NCBI RefSeq assembly: GCF_023169945.1
Contig: NZ_AP025591.1
Location: 682,001 to 746,000, forward strand
From: Anaeromyxobacter oryzae
GTDB lineage: Bacteria; Myxococcota; Myxococcia; Myxococcales; Anaeromyxobacteraceae
DNA length: 64,000 bases
Reading direction: 5' to 3'
The translations under genes were made by a program, and so were the position numbers. The notes under the pieces are model-generated. The model had not been told where the DNA came from and ran no database searches. It worked only from the letters and a program-made list of their open reading frames with translations. Shown piece by piece: positions 16,944 through 26,001 of this stretch; positions within the stretch are counted from its first letter, which is position 1; each line of letters opens with the position of its first letter.

Positions 16944-17855
16944 ATGCGACCGTACGTCACGCCCGCCATCGTGGTCCACGGGGGGGCCGGAAACCTGCTC
17001 CCGGACGATCCCGCGTCGTCGGGCGGTCCCGACGCGCCGCGCCTCGAGGGCGTCCGCCGCGCCTGCGCCGCCGGGTGGCGCGTGCTCTCCGACGGCGGCA
17101 CGGCGCTCGACGCGGTCGACGCCGCGGTGCGGGTGCTCGAGGACGACCCGACCTTCAACGCGGGGACCGGCGCCACCCTGAACGCCGACGGCGAGGTCGA
17201 GCTCGACGCGTCGATCATGGACGGGGCCTCGCTCCGCTGCGGCGCGGTCGCCGTCGTGAAGGACGTCCGGAACCCGGTCGTCCTCGCCCGGGCGGTGATG
17301 GAGCGCTCGCGCCACGTCCTGCTCGCGGGCGCCGGGGCCTCCGCGTTCGCGCGCGAGGTGGGGATCGGCGCCGTCGACAACGCGACCCTCGTCACCCCGG
17401 CGCAGCGCGCGCGGTGGGAGAAGGCGCTCGCCGGCGCGGCCACCGCGGTCCGCCACGGGACCGTCGGCGCCGCGGCGCGCGACGGCCAGGGGCACCTCGC
17501 GGCGGCGACCTCGACGGGCGGGACCTCGCTCAAGCGCGCCGGCCGCATCGGCGACACGCCGCTCGTCGGCTGCGGCACCTACGCCGACGACACGCTCGCC
17601 GCGGTGTCGTGTACCGGCCACGGCGAGTCGATCATCCGGCTCACCCTCGCCCGCCACGCCGCCGACCTCGTCGGCCGCGGCCTCGCGCCGATGGACGCGG
17701 CGCGCGAGGCGGTGCGGGCGCTCGGCACGCGCGTCGCCGGCGAGGGCGGCCTCATCCTCGTCGGCCCGTCCGGCGAGGTCGGCTTCGCGCACAACACGCC
17801 GGTCATGAGCCGCGCGTGGACGCTTCCAGACGGGACGGTCGAGGCGGCGATGTGA
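16944..17855 (+). CDS. iaaA: isoaspartyl peptidase/plant-type L-asparaginase
   Basis: 303 aa. An Ntn-hydrolase that self-cleaves and then hydrolyses beta-aspartyl peptides or asparagine. The autocleavage site is HG|TVGAAARD, making Thr173 the N-terminal nucleophile. AATSTGGTSLKRAGRIGD and GCGTYAD, the substrate-binding blocks, follow. The N-terminal VHGGAGN and the FNAGTGATLNADGEVE block are also typical. A possible -10 (TCTAAC, 16924-16929) lies upstream. Confidence 0.94.
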   Translation: MRPYVTPAIVVHGGAGNLLPDDPASSGGPDAPRLEGVRRACAAGWRVLSDGGTALDAVDAAVRVLEDDPTFNAGTGATLNADGEVELDASIMDGASLRCGAVAVVKDVRNPVVLARAVMERSRHVLLAGAGASAFAREVGIGAVDNATLVTPAQRARWEKALAGAATAVRHGTVGAAARDGQGHLAAATSTGGTSLKRAGRIGDTPLVGCGTYADDTLAAVSCTGHGESIIRLTLARHAADLVGRGLAPMDAAREAVRALGTRVAGEGGLILVGPSGEVGFAHNTPVMSRAWTLPDGTVEAAM

Positions 17856-17915
17856 GGCGGCGGCGCGGCGTCGAGGCCCGCGTCCTCGCATCAGGATCCG
17901 GTTCCGGCCCCCTCA

Positions 17916-18272
17916 CCCTGGCCCTCTCCCCCGGTGGGGGAGAGGGGAGGATCTCCGAGCGTCCGCGGTCGAGCTCGCGCTCGCGATTCGTCGGGTTCCC
18001 GGCCGAGCTCGCGGTCGCCGGAAAGTGAGGACCTCCCTGACCCTCTCGCCCGGTGGGGGAGAGGAAAGGATCTCCGAGCGTCCGCGGTCGAGCTCACGCT
18101 CGCGATTCGTCGGGTTCCCGGTCGAGCTCGCGGTCGCCGGAAAGTGAGGACCTCCCTGGCCCTCTCGCCCGGTGGGGGAGAGGGGAGGATCTCCGAGCGT
18201 CCGCGGTCGAGCTCGCGCTCGCGATTCGTCGGGTTCCCGGCCGAGCTCGCGGTCGCCGGAAAGTGAGGTCCT
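17916..18272. repeat. three tandem 119-bp repeats with terminator-like hairpins
   Basis: Three near-identical 119-bp units are aligned on GGTGGGGGAG at 17933, 18052 and 18171, an exact period. Each opens with a stem like CCCTCTCCCCC-GGT-GGGGGAGAGGG (unit 1: 17922-17946, perfect 11 bp). Units 2 and 3 differ by a few bases. Each unit also carries GGTCGAGCTCGCGCTCGCGA or a variant. They fill the space between the convergent asparaginase and GIN-domain genes. Minus-strand open frames across them are not genes. Confidence 0.85.
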
Positions 18273-18313
18273 CCCTCTCCCCCCGTGCAGCGAAGCGGAG
18301 CGGGGGGAGAGGG
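18273..18313. terminator. strong stem-loop, end of the repeat array
   Basis: CCCTCTCCCCCC and GGGGGGAGAGGG pair over 12 bp with a 17-nt loop. It ends the 119-bp repeat array, just before the stop of the convergent GIN-domain gene, and probably acts as a bidirectional terminator. Confidence 0.5.
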
Positions 18314-18337
18314 CCGGGGTGAGGGGGGCCGCCGCCG

Positions 18338-19033
18338 TCACCGGTGGACGATCGCCCCCGTCCCCGACACCGCCGTGTTCGTCGCCATCGCCGTCCCGTG
18401 CCACCGGATGCTGCCCGAGCCGGACACCGCCCCGGAGAACGCGCCGCCCCCGAGCGTCACGTCCGCGTCCCCCGATCCCGACACCTCGACCGTGGCGTTC
18501 CGGGCGGTGAGGCCCGCGGCCTCCACGTCGCCCGAGCCGTCGATCGAGAGCGCGAGCGCGTCCGCGCTGCCCTCGAGCTTCACGTTGGACGAGCCCTCGA
18601 TCTCGACCTTCAGCTTCCCCGCTCCGCCCTTCCAGCGGAGGTCGCCCGAGCCGTCGACGCGGAGCTCGAGGTCGCCGGAGCCGCCCGCGATCGACACGTC
18701 GCCGGAGCCCTCGAGGTGCAGGGCCCACAGCGAGGGGACCGTGACCTCCACGCGGCCGGGGCCGCGGTAGGAGAGCTCGTCCGTCTCGACGACGAGGGTG
18801 TCCCGCTCCACCCGCGTCCGGACATGCCCCTGGAGGTTGGAATCGATGGTGACGGCGACCGCCTGCGGAGCGCCGACCTTCACGTCCGCGTCGAGCCGCC
18901 CCTCGAGCCGGATCGCGGTGAACGCGGGCAGGTCGCGCCGGACGGTGGTCTTCTCGCCGTTGCCGTGAACGGTGGCGTGCGCGGCGGCCGGCAGGGTGGC
19001 GGCGGCGAGAAACAGCGCGGCGGGGAGGCGCAT
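18338..19033 (-). CDS. exported GIN-domain (DUF2807) protein
   Basis: 231 aa. The start at 19033 gives a signal peptide (RLPAALFLAAATLPAAAHA). The mature part is a run of short beta strands with repeated G-S-G-D turns (LEGSGDVSI, VDGSGDLRW, IDGSGDVEA, VSGSGDADV), as in DUF2807 head GIN beta-helix proteins. These are periplasmic or surface proteins of unclear function, perhaps adhesive. It converges on the 119-bp repeats. Confidence 0.85.
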   Translation of the reverse strand: MRLPAALFLAAATLPAAAHATVHGNGEKTTVRRDLPAFTAIRLEGRLDADVKVGAPQAVAVTIDSNLQGHVRTRVERDTLVVETDELSYRGPGRVEVTVPSLWALHLEGSGDVSIAGGSGDLELRVDGSGDLRWKGGAGKLKVEIEGSSNVKLEGSADALALSIDGSGDVEAAGLTARNATVEVSGSGDADVTLGGGAFSGAVSGSGSIRWHGTAMATNTAVSGTGAIVHR

Positions 19034-19153
19034 CGCGTGGCTCCGGTGCCCGGGGAAAGCGGCGCGGGGGCGCACCGGCCATCTCCGGTGCCGCCCCCCG
19101 CCGGGTCCTCTCTCCCCAGAGCGGACGATCTCCCCTACGCAGCGGCTGCCCGC

Positions 19154-19930
19154 CTATTTCGGCAACGCACGCGCCGCTGCGCTCGCGGCGTCGAGGAACG
19201 GCTTCACGAGGTCGATGGGGAGCGGGAACACGATGGTCGAGTTCTTCTCGGCGGAGATCTCCACGAGCGTCTGGAGGTAGCGGAGCTGGAGGGCGCCCGG
19301 CGAGCGGGCGATCACGTCGGCCGCCTGCCCGAGCTTCTCCGCGGCCTGGAACTCGCCCTCCGCGGCGATGATCTTCGAGCGGCGCTCGCGCTCCGCCTCC
19401 GCCTGTTTCGCCATGGCCCGGCGCATCTCGTCCGGGAGGTCCACCTGCTTCACCTCGACCGCGGTCACCTTCACGCCCCACGGCTCGGTGTGCCGGTCGA
19501 TGATGTCCTGGAGCTGGCGGTTGATCTTGTCGCGCTGGGAGAGGAGGTCGTCGAGGTCCACCTGGCCGAGCACCGAGCGGAGCGTGGTCTGCGCGAACTG
19601 GCTCGTCGCGAAGAGGAAGTCGGTCACCTGCAGGAACGCGCGGTCCGCCTGCATCACGCGGAAGTAGATGACCGCGTTGACCTTCATCGAGACGTTGTCC
19701 CGCGTGATGACGTCCTGCGGCGGCACCTGCTCCGCGGTGATCCGCATGTCGATGATGATCATCCGGTCGATGAACGGGACGATCCACTTGAGCCCCGCGG
19801 TGCGGAGCCCGGCGAAGCGCCCGAGCCGGAGGACCACGCCCTGCTCGTACTCGTTCACGATCCGGATGCCGGACAGGAACCAGAGGACGATGATGGCGAC
19901 GGGGATGGCGAAACCGACGAGGTTCGGCAT
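19154..19930 (-). CDS. slipin/stomatin-family SPFH membrane protein
   Basis: 258 aa. One N-terminal membrane span ([17 protein letters not shown]) is followed by an SPFH/band-7 domain with [33 protein letters not shown] and [12 protein letters not shown] coiled segment rich in Ala/Glu follows ([20 protein letters not shown]). Such proteins form oligomeric membrane scaffolds. It lies 71 nt downstream of the NfeD gene; the slipin/NfeD pair is conserved in prokaryotes, and the NfeD protease can cleave its slipin partner. Confidence 0.93.
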   Translation of the reverse strand: MPNLVGFAIPVAIIVLWFLSGIRIVNEYEQGVVLRLGRFAGLRTAGLKWIVPFIDRMIIIDMRITAEQVPPQDVITRDNVSMKVNAVIYFRVMQADRAFLQVTDFLFATSQFAQTTLRSVLGQVDLDDLLSQRDKINRQLQDIIDRHTEPWGVKVTAVEVKQVDLPDEMRRAMAKQAEAERERRSKIIAAEGEFQAAEKLGQAADVIARSPGALQLRYLQTLVEISAEKNSTIVFPLPIDLVKPFLDAASAAARALPK

Positions 19931-20001
19931 GGTGCGGCTCCCTCCATGGGCCGCCAGTCGTGCACGCACCGTCAAGCCGGCCGCGGCGGCCCGGAGCGGT
20001 T

Positions 20002-21384
20002 CTATCCCGCCGCGCGGTCCTCGGCCACCACGGTGAGCGTCAGGCCGATGATCGCCGAGACGCGCACCCGCGCGCCGCGCGGGATCGCCGCGGCGCTCCG
20101 CGCGTGCCAGTACTCGCCGTGGACGAAGACCTCGCCCCCGGCGGGGCCGACCTCCGTCAGCGCCTCGCCGACCTCCCCGACGAGGGCGGGCGCCCCGAGC
20201 TGGAGCGGCATCCGCCGGCCGCGGGCGATCTTCCACGCCATGAAGCCGATGAGGCCGGCGATCGCCGCCGGCGTCGGCCAGACCACCCACGGCGAGACCC
20301 GCAGCGCCGACGGATCGAACCAGTCGCCCTGCGGGCTCGTGTCGATGAAGAACAGCGTCCCGAGGACGACGAGGGCGGCGCCGCCGACGACGGCGACCCC
20401 GTGGGACGGCACGTAGCCCTCGGCGATCATCAGGCCGACGCCCACGAGCACGAGGAGCACGGCGCCCACGTTCACCGGGATGACGCGCATCGCGAGGAAG
20501 GCGAGGAAGAGGCAGAACCCGCCCACGACGCCGGGGAGGATCGCGCCGGGATGGTAGAACTCCACCGCGATCCCGAGGAGCCCGACGAGCATCAGGATCG
20601 CCATCACGTTCGGATCGGCGAGGAACATGAGGAGCCGTTGCCGGACGGTCGGCTCGAACGGGATACGGGCCGCGCCGCGGACCGCCAGGGTCCGCTCGCC
20701 GGCGGCGGTCGCCACCTTCCGGCCGTCGGCGCCGGCGAGGACCGCGTCGAGGTCGGGCGCGACGAGGTCGACGACCCGGAGCTTCACCGCCTCGTCGGCG
20801 GTGACGGACACGCTCTCCCGGACCGCCTTCTCGGCCCAGTCCGCGTTGCGGCCGCGCGCCGCAGCGATGCTCCGCGCGAACGCCGCGGTGTCGTTCTCGA
20901 CCTTGCGCGCCATCTCCTTCCCGGCCTCCTCGGCGACGTCGCGGCCGCTCCCGGTGACCGGGTGCGCCGCGCCGATGTTGGAGGTGGGGTGCATCGCCGC
21001 GACGTGCGCGGCGAGCGTGAGGAAGACCCCGGCGGAGCCGGCCCGCGCGCCGGCGGGGCCGACCCACACCACGATCGGCACCTCGCTCGCGAGCATCGCC
21101 TGGACGACCTCGCGCGTGGCGTCGAGCGCGCCGCCGGGCGTGTCGAGCGTCACGACCACCGCGGCCGCGCCCTCCGCCTTCGCCCGCGCGAGCGCCGCGA
21201 CGAGGTACTCGGTGGTGCCCGAGGTGATGACGCCCTTCACCTCCGCCGTGACGACCCGCGCCGGCCCCACGGCGCTGGGCACCGGCGCCGGCGCGGCCAC
21301 CGCGACCACGACGGCGAGGGCCAGCCCTCCCGCCGCGACCGCGCGGAGCGCGGCCCTCGCGAGCGGCTGGCGCAGCGCGGACAC
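20002..21384 (-). CDS. nfeD: NfeD-family membrane serine protease
   Basis: 460 aa, the long form. After a signal/anchor helix comes a ClpP-like domain: [38 protein letters not shown], then [11 protein letters not shown] with Ser117 as likely nucleophile. The middle has several transmembrane helices (about residues 255-360). The C-terminal OB-fold NfeD domain is [20 protein letters not shown] onward. It starts 3 nt after the uracil-DNA glycosylase stop and precedes the slipin gene. Confidence 0.93.
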   Translation of the reverse strand: MSALRQPLARAALRAVAAGGLALAVVVAVAAPAPVPSAVGPARVVTAEVKGVITSGTTEYLVAALARAKAEGAAAVVVTLDTPGGALDATREVVQAMLASEVPIVVWVGPAGARAGSAGVFLTLAAHVAAMHPTSNIGAAHPVTGSGRDVAEEAGKEMARKVENDTAAFARSIAAARGRNADWAEKAVRESVSVTADEAVKLRVVDLVAPDLDAVLAGADGRKVATAAGERTLAVRGAARIPFEPTVRQRLLMFLADPNVMAILMLVGLLGIAVEFYHPGAILPGVVGGFCLFLAFLAMRVIPVNVGAVLLVLVGVGLMIAEGYVPSHGVAVVGGAALVVLGTLFFIDTSPQGDWFDPSALRVSPWVVWPTPAAIAGLIGFMAWKIARGRRMPLQLGAPALVGEVGEALTEVGPAGGEVFVHGEYWHARSAAAIPRGARVRVSAIIGLTLTVVAEDRAAG

Positions 21385-21387
21385 GGC

Positions 21388-22278
21388 TCACCTCCCCGGG
21401 ACGGGCTTCCCGAGCTCCTTCATCACGAGCTGGAGATCCTCCCACGCCTTCTTCTTCTCCTCCGGGCTGCGGAGCAGGTAGGCGGGGTGGAAGGTCGGCA
21501 TGAGCTTCACGCCGGCGTACTCCCGCCAGCGGCCGCGGAGCTTCGAGATGGGGGTGGTCTCGCGCAGGAGCGTGTGGGCGGCGAACTTCCCGAGGGCGAC
21601 GATCACCCTCGGGTCGATGGCGGCGAGCTGCGCGCGCAGGAACGGCTCGCAGGCGTCGATCTCGTCGGGCTCCGGGTTGCGGTTCCCCGGCGGCCGGCAC
21701 TTCACGACGTTCGCGATGTAGACGTCCTCGCGGCGGAACCCCATCGCCTCGATCATCTTCGTGAGGAGCTGGCCCGCCTTGCCCACGAAGGGCTCTCCCG
21801 AGAGGTCCTCGTCCTCGCCCGGGCCCTCCCCCACGAAGACGAGGCTCGCCCGCGGGTTCCCGACCCCGAAGACCAGGTTCGTGCGCCCGCGCGCGAGCTT
21901 GCAGCGCGTGCACGCGCCGATCTCGCCGCGGACGCCGAGGAGCGCGTCGCTCCCGCAGCCCTTGTCGGAGAGCGCATACGCCCCGCGGCCGGCGACCGCC
22001 GATCCGGGCGCCGCCGCGGCGGGGACGGGGGACGCCACCGCCGGCGTCGCCGGCGCGACGTCGCCATCCGGAGCGCCGGCGCGAGGCGCCGCCGTGGCGA
22101 TCGCCCGCCCGGCCGCGCCCTCTGCGGGACGGGCATGCGGAACGGGCGCCACCTGTTGGATGACCGCGGGCGGGGGGACCTCGCGGACGCCCGCCGCCTC
22201 CAGCCAGGCGAGATGACGGATCATCTCGGCCGCCGCCTCCGCCAGCGCGTCCTTCGGATCGTGTACGTCGTCGCTCAC
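21388..22278 (-). CDS. uracil-DNA glycosylase, family 4 (Fe-S)
   Basis: 296 aa. It excises uracil from DNA. The first ~105 residues are an Ala/Pro-rich extension. The catalytic core has [20 protein letters not shown] (motif 1), [13 protein letters not shown] and [13 protein letters not shown] (motif 3). [13 protein letters not shown] and other Cys residues match the 4Fe-4S cluster of this family. The start is GTG at 22278; an overlapping ATG is out of frame. It overlaps the promoter region of the divergent phospholipase gene. Confidence 0.92.
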   Translation of the reverse strand: MSDDVHDPKDALAEAAAEMIRHLAWLEAAGVREVPPPAVIQQVAPVPHARPAEGAAGRAIATAAPRAGAPDGDVAPATPAVASPVPAAAAPGSAVAGRGAYALSDKGCGSDALLGVRGEIGACTRCKLARGRTNLVFGVGNPRASLVFVGEGPGEDEDLSGEPFVGKAGQLLTKMIEAMGFRREDVYIANVVKCRPPGNRNPEPDEIDACEPFLRAQLAAIDPRVIVALGKFAAHTLLRETTPISKLRGRWREYAGVKLMPTFHPAYLLRSPEEKKKAWEDLQLVMKELGKPVPGR

Positions 22279-22307
22279 ATGAACCTCGAACTTTTGGGGA
22301 CTTCGCG

Positions 22308-22337
22308 TTGCGAGCGGCGCGATCCGGCCCCTACAAT
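22308..22337 (+). promoter_or_regulatory. sigma70-type promoter of the phospholipase gene
   Basis: TTGCGA (22308-22313), 18-bp spacer, TACAAT (22332-22337). The ATG follows 9 nt after the -10, so the leader would be only a few nucleotides and there is no Shine-Dalgarno. Confidence 0.55.
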
Positions 22338-22346
22338 CGACGCCGG

Positions 22347-23291
22347 ATGAAGCTTCATCGCCTCCTCGCAACGCTGTCCCTCGCCGTCGCCGCCGTCGCC
22401 ATCCTGGCCTGGCCCTCCGACGCCCACGCCTGGGGACCCCTCGCGCACCTCAGCTTCTCGGCGCAGGCGCTCGCGAACCTCGGGGTAGTCCAGCCCTCGG
22501 TCCGCGCGGTCCTGCAGGACTTCGGGAACGAGTTCCTCTACGGCTCGCTCGCCGCCGACATCGTCGTCGGCAAGAACATGGCGCGGTACCTGTACCACTG
22601 TCACAACTGGCGCGTCGGCTTCAACGTCTTCAAGCAGGCCCGCCCCGGCGACGAGCAGGCGTTCGCCCTCGGCTTCCTCTCCCACCTCGCGGCCGACACG
22701 ATCGCGCACAACTACTTCGTGCCGTACAAGACCGTCGCGTCGTTCCACAAGACGAACACCCGCCACGCCTACTGGGAGCTCCGCTACGACCAGCGGATGG
22801 ACCGCGACCTGTCGCGGCTCGCCCGGCAGGTGTCCACGCGCGCGATCCGCGGGCACGACGTGTTCCTCGCGCGCGCGCTCACCGGCTCCTCGGTGATCCC
22901 CTTCGGCGTGTCCAAGCAGCTCTTCCGCGGGCTGGTCGCGAGCGCGCGGATGAGCCGGTTCCACCACCTGTCCCGGTTCGCGCTCGCGCCGGAGCGGAAG
23001 CTGGTGCTCGAGGCCGACCTCGTGAGCGAGACGAACACGCTCGCGCTCGAGGCCATCCTCGGCCTCCTGTCCGAGGGTGAGCGCTGCGAGGCGGCACGCG
23101 CCGACGCGACCGGCGGGCGGAACATCAAGCTCGCGTCCGACCTCCGCAAGCAGCTCAAGGACCGGACCGCGCGCCACCGGTTCCCGTTCGACGACGCGGC
23201 GGACATCGCCCTCGAGACGCGCGACAGCTTCCGCCGCGGGATCCACGGCAAGCTCGTCCTGCCGCCGTCCATCGGGAAGCTCGCCGCATAG
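22347..23291 (+). CDS. secreted zinc-dependent phospholipase C-like protein
   Basis: 314 aa. The signal peptide ends SDAHA, and cleavage would leave Trp (WGPLAH) at the mature N-terminus. In zinc phospholipase C the N-terminal Trp is a metal ligand. [20 protein letters not shown] and further His/Asp residues match the zinc ligands of the family. It may cleave phospholipids, but many relatives are uncharacterised. The ATG at 22347 is preferred over an upstream in-frame start at 22308 because it gives the signal peptide and follows the promoter directly. Confidence 0.85.
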   Translation: MKLHRLLATLSLAVAAVAILAWPSDAHAWGPLAHLSFSAQALANLGVVQPSVRAVLQDFGNEFLYGSLAADIVVGKNMARYLYHCHNWRVGFNVFKQARPGDEQAFALGFLSHLAADTIAHNYFVPYKTVASFHKTNTRHAYWELRYDQRMDRDLSRLARQVSTRAIRGHDVFLARALTGSSVIPFGVSKQLFRGLVASARMSRFHHLSRFALAPERKLVLEADLVSETNTLALEAILGLLSEGERCEAARADATGGRNIKLASDLRKQLKDRTARHRFPFDDAADIALETRDSFRRGIHGKLVLPPSIGKLAA

Positions 23292-23359
23292 GCGTTCCCT
23301 CCCCCGGGTCAGCCCACCGTCGCTGCAGGCGAGCGCCACCGCGCCCCGTCAGATCGGGC

Positions 23360-23424
23360 CGGGTCTCCTGTCTCTCCGTCAGGAGGCGCGCAGACGCGCC
23401 GCCGAAGACGACGAAGGAGACCCG
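23360..23424 (+). promoter_or_regulatory. structured leader that can hide the ribosome-binding site
   Basis: CGGGTCTCCT (23360-23369) is exactly complementary to AGGAGACCCG (23415-23424), which contains the Shine-Dalgarno AGGAG of the 65-aa gene. Nested inside is GGCGCG-CAGA-CGCGCC (23385-23400). CTCCTG (23365-23370) can instead pair with CAGGAG (23380-23385). The two pairings exclude each other, as in anti-SD/anti-anti-SD switches. Confidence 0.45.
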
Positions 23425-23426
23425 CC

Positions 23427-23624
23427 ATGACGACCCTCACCCCGAGCACCCGACACATCCCCCAGTTCCCGACGCGCTCCCGCCTGACGCTGCTCCGGGA
23501 CGCCGCGATGTTCGGCGTCTGCGTCGCGCTCATCGTCGGGTTCATCGCGCATGCCTGGACGCTCCCGACCCCCGCGCAGCTCCGCAGCTCGACGAGCCCG
23601 GTGACCCTGCGCACCCCGGTCTAG
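23427..23624 (+). CDS. 65-aa single-span membrane protein, unknown
   Basis: No family recognised. It has an N-terminal polar stretch, one membrane span (AMFGVCVALIVGFIAHAW, about residues 27-45) and a polar Ser/Thr-rich tail. A good Shine-Dalgarno (GAAGGAGAC) lies 7 nt before the ATG and is part of a hairpin-capable leader, which supports a real, regulated gene. It is an orphan between the phospholipase gene and coaBC (minus strand). Confidence 0.6.
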   Translation: MTTLTPSTRHIPQFPTRSRLTLLRDAAMFGVCVALIVGFIAHAWTLPTPAQLRSSTSPVTLRTPV

Positions 23625-23720
23625 CTTCGAGCGGACCCGTGGCGGGTCCGGGCGGCGGCGGAGGTCGCGGGCCTGCCGGCCCCTGGCGCTCCGCCTCGCC
23701 CGCGTCGCCGCAGGCCGCGC

Positions 23721-24944
23721 TCAGGCGCCCGCGCGGGGCCGCCGGGCGTCGAGCACCGGCAGGATCCAGTCGAGGATCGCCTCGGCGACGCGGTCCTTCG
23801 GCCCCTCGATCTCCGCCAGCTCCGCCGCCGAGACGAGCGCGACGCGGTTCGTGTCGCCCCCGAACCCGGCGCCGGGGGCGCCGACCTTGTTCGCCACCAC
23901 GAGATCGCAGCGCTTGCCCTTGAGCTTCTCGCGGGCGCGCGCGATGACCTCCTCGGTCTCCGCGGCGAAGCCCACCAGCACCGGCGCGCCGGGCTTCCCC
24001 GCGAAGCGCGCGCCCAGCCCGGCGAGGATGTCGGGCGTGCGGGCGAGGACGAGCGTCTCCTCGCCCTCGCCCTTCTTGATCTTCCGGGCCGCAGCGGTGC
24101 GCGGCCGGTAGTCCGACACCGCGGCGGCGCCGACGAAGAGGTCCATCGCGCCCGCGAACGCCTCCACCGCGCGCGCCATCTCCTCCGCGGTCTCGACCCG
24201 GACCGTCTCGACGTCGGCCGGATCGGCGAGCGCCGTCGGGCCCGAGACGAGCGTCACGTCCGCGCCGCGGCGCGCCGCGACGGCGGCGACGGCGTAGCCC
24301 ATCTTCCCGGAGGACGGGTTCGAGATGAACCGGACGGGATCGATGGGCTCGCGCGTCGGCCCCGCGGTGACGAGCACCTTCCGCCCCGCCAGATCCCGGC
24401 GCCCGAGGATCCGCGCGGCGGCGACCGCGATCTCCTGCGGATCCGCGAGCCGGCCCTCGCCCACGTCGCCGTCGGCGAGCTCGCCGGCGCCCGGGCCGAC
24501 GACGTGCATCCCGCGCCCCTTCAGCACGGCGAGGTTCTCCTGCACCGCCGCGTTCCGCCACATGCGGGTGTTCATCGCCGGCGCGAGCAGGACCGGGCAC
24601 GTCGCCGCGACGACCGTGGTCGTCACCGCGTCGTCCGCCATGCCGGCGCGGATCCGGGCGAGCAGGTCGGCGGTCGCCGGGGCGACGACCACGAGGTCCG
24701 CGGCGCGCGCGAGGGCGAGGTGCCCGTACATGAGGTCCGAGGACGTGTCGAGCAGGTCCGTCAGGACCGGCGCGCCCGACAGCGCCTGGAACGTGAGCGG
24801 GCCGACGAACCGGGTCGCCGCAGGGGTCATCGCGACCCGCGCGGTGCCGCCGCCCTTCACGACGAGGCGCACGAGCTCGCACGCCTTGTACGCGGCGATC
24901 CCGCCGCCGACGCACACCACCACCGTCCGGCTCCGGAAGTCCAT
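23721..24944 (-). CDS. coaBC: bifunctional phosphopantothenoylcysteine decarboxylase/synthetase
   Basis: 407 aa. It makes 4'-phosphopantetheine from phosphopantothenate and cysteine with CTP, in CoA synthesis. The N-terminal CoaC flavoprotein half has VGGGIAAYKACELVR, the catalytic His in MYGHLALARAADL and PAMNTRMW. The CoaB half has TAGPTREPIDPVRFISNPSS and AAVSDYRP. It is full length. CoaX, which makes the substrate, is encoded 16 kb away. It is divergent from the CPBP gene. Confidence 0.96.
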   Translation of the reverse strand: MDFRSRTVVVCVGGGIAAYKACELVRLVVKGGGTARVAMTPAATRFVGPLTFQALSGAPVLTDLLDTSSDLMYGHLALARAADLVVVAPATADLLARIRAGMADDAVTTTVVAATCPVLLAPAMNTRMWRNAAVQENLAVLKGRGMHVVGPGAGELADGDVGEGRLADPQEIAVAAARILGRRDLAGRKVLVTAGPTREPIDPVRFISNPSSGKMGYAVAAVAARRGADVTLVSGPTALADPADVETVRVETAEEMARAVEAFAGAMDLFVGAAAVSDYRPRTAAARKIKKGEGEETLVLARTPDILAGLGARFAGKPGAPVLVGFAAETEEVIARAREKLKGKRCDLVVANKVGAPGAGFGGDTNRVALVSAAELAEIEGPKDRVAEAILDWILPVLDARRPRAGA

Positions 24945-24950
24945 GCCGCC

Positions 24951-24956
24951 ATCTTA
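24951..24956 (-). promoter_or_regulatory. -10 box of coaBC, near-leaderless
   Basis: On the minus strand TAAGAT, then 6 nt (GGCGGC), then ATG. No good -35 is seen. Confidence 0.4.
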
Positions 24957-25038
24957 TCGGAAGCCCGCGTCGCGTCGCGCGCGAAGGCACCGCACGAGGG
25001 CGGCGCGCGCGCCGCCGCGTTCGCTATCATGCCCCCGC

Positions 25039-26001
25039 TTGGATCCCACGCCCCCCGCGCTCCCGGCGACGCCGGCCCCGCCCCCCGCCCCCGTCGCGCC
25101 GCGCAAGAGCGCGGGGCTGTTCTTCCTCGCCCTCGTCCTGCTCCTCCTGCCCGGCCTCGTCGCGCAGGCGCTCTCGCGCGCCGGCGGGCTCGTGTGGACC
25201 GAGGTCTTCGTCTTCCTCCTGCCGCCGGTCGTGGCGGCGGTCGGCTCGAACCTCCGCCCGGCGCCGCTCCTCGGCCTCGACCGGCCGCGCGCCCGCCACG
25301 TCGTGCTCGGAGCGCTCGTCGGCGCGGCGGGGTTCCTCGTCGCGAACGGCGTCATGCTCCTGTGGGCGCGGGTGCTCCCGCAGTGGGTGCTCCGCGCCTT
25401 CGACGTCTCGAAGGTCTTCGACGCCCCCCTCGCCGAGCGGGTCACCATCGCGCTCGTCGCGAGCGTCGTCGCGCCGGTGTGCGAGGAGGTCGCGTTCCGG
25501 GGCTACATCCAGCGCGTCCTGGCGCTGCGAGCGCGCGCCGGTGCCGCGATCGGCGCCTCGGCGGTGCTGTTCGGCCTCATGCACTTCGACCCGGTGCGCC
25601 TCCCCGCCCTCGTGCTCCTCGGCGCCGTGTTCGGCTGGCTCGCCTGGCGCGCAGGCTCGACGTGGCCGGCGGTCGCGGCCCACGCGATGAACAACGGGCT
25701 CGCGTCCGGGCTCGTGCTCGCCGCCGGGACGCCGGACGCGCCCGCCGAGCAGGTACCCGTCGTCGCCGTCCTGCAGTGGCTCGTGTTCGGCATGGTCTCC
25801 CTCGGCCTCCTCCTGCGGGCCTTCCGCACGACGACCACCCCGGCGCCCGCGACCGATGCGATCGCGCGGATCGATCCGACGGACCAGTCGACGCGCTTCT
25901 CGGTCGCGCGCGTTCCGCCGCGGCTCTGGGCCTTCGCCGCGGCAGGGGTCGCGCTCCTCCTCGCGATGCTCGCGGCGCGGGTCGCGCGCGGCGGCAGCTA
26001 G
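25039..26001 (+). CDS. CPBP-family intramembrane metalloprotease
   Basis: 320 aa, a membrane protein with about eight hydrophobic helices. The protease motifs are CEEVAFRGYIQR (EExxxR), FGLMHFDP (FxxxH) and AAHAMNNGLASG (HxxxN/D). Members are Rce1/CAAX-protease-like. The start is a TTG at 25039, 8 nt after TATCAT (25025-25030, possible -10); the frame has no ATG before the hydrophobic part. Its TAG stop and the TAG of the opposite-strand hydrolase overlap in CTAG. Confidence 0.85.
   Translation: MDPTPPALPATPAPPPAPVAPRKSAGLFFLALVLLLLPGLVAQALSRAGGLVWTEVFVFLLPPVVAAVGSNLRPAPLLGLDRPRARHVVLGALVGAAGFLVANGVMLLWARVLPQWVLRAFDVSKVFDAPLAERVTIALVASVVAPVCEEVAFRGYIQRVLALRARAGAAIGASAVLFGLMHFDPVRLPALVLLGAVFGWLAWRAGSTWPAVAAHAMNNGLASGLVLAAGTPDAPAEQVPVVAVLQWLVFGMVSLGLLLRAFRTTTTPAPATDAIARIDPTDQSTRFSVARVPPRLWAFAAAGVALLLAMLAARVARGGS

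Noticed and set aside
17891-19787. Long minus-strand frame across the 119-bp repeats
   Set aside because: It is made of repeated intergenic DNA plus shadows of the GIN-domain and slipin genes.
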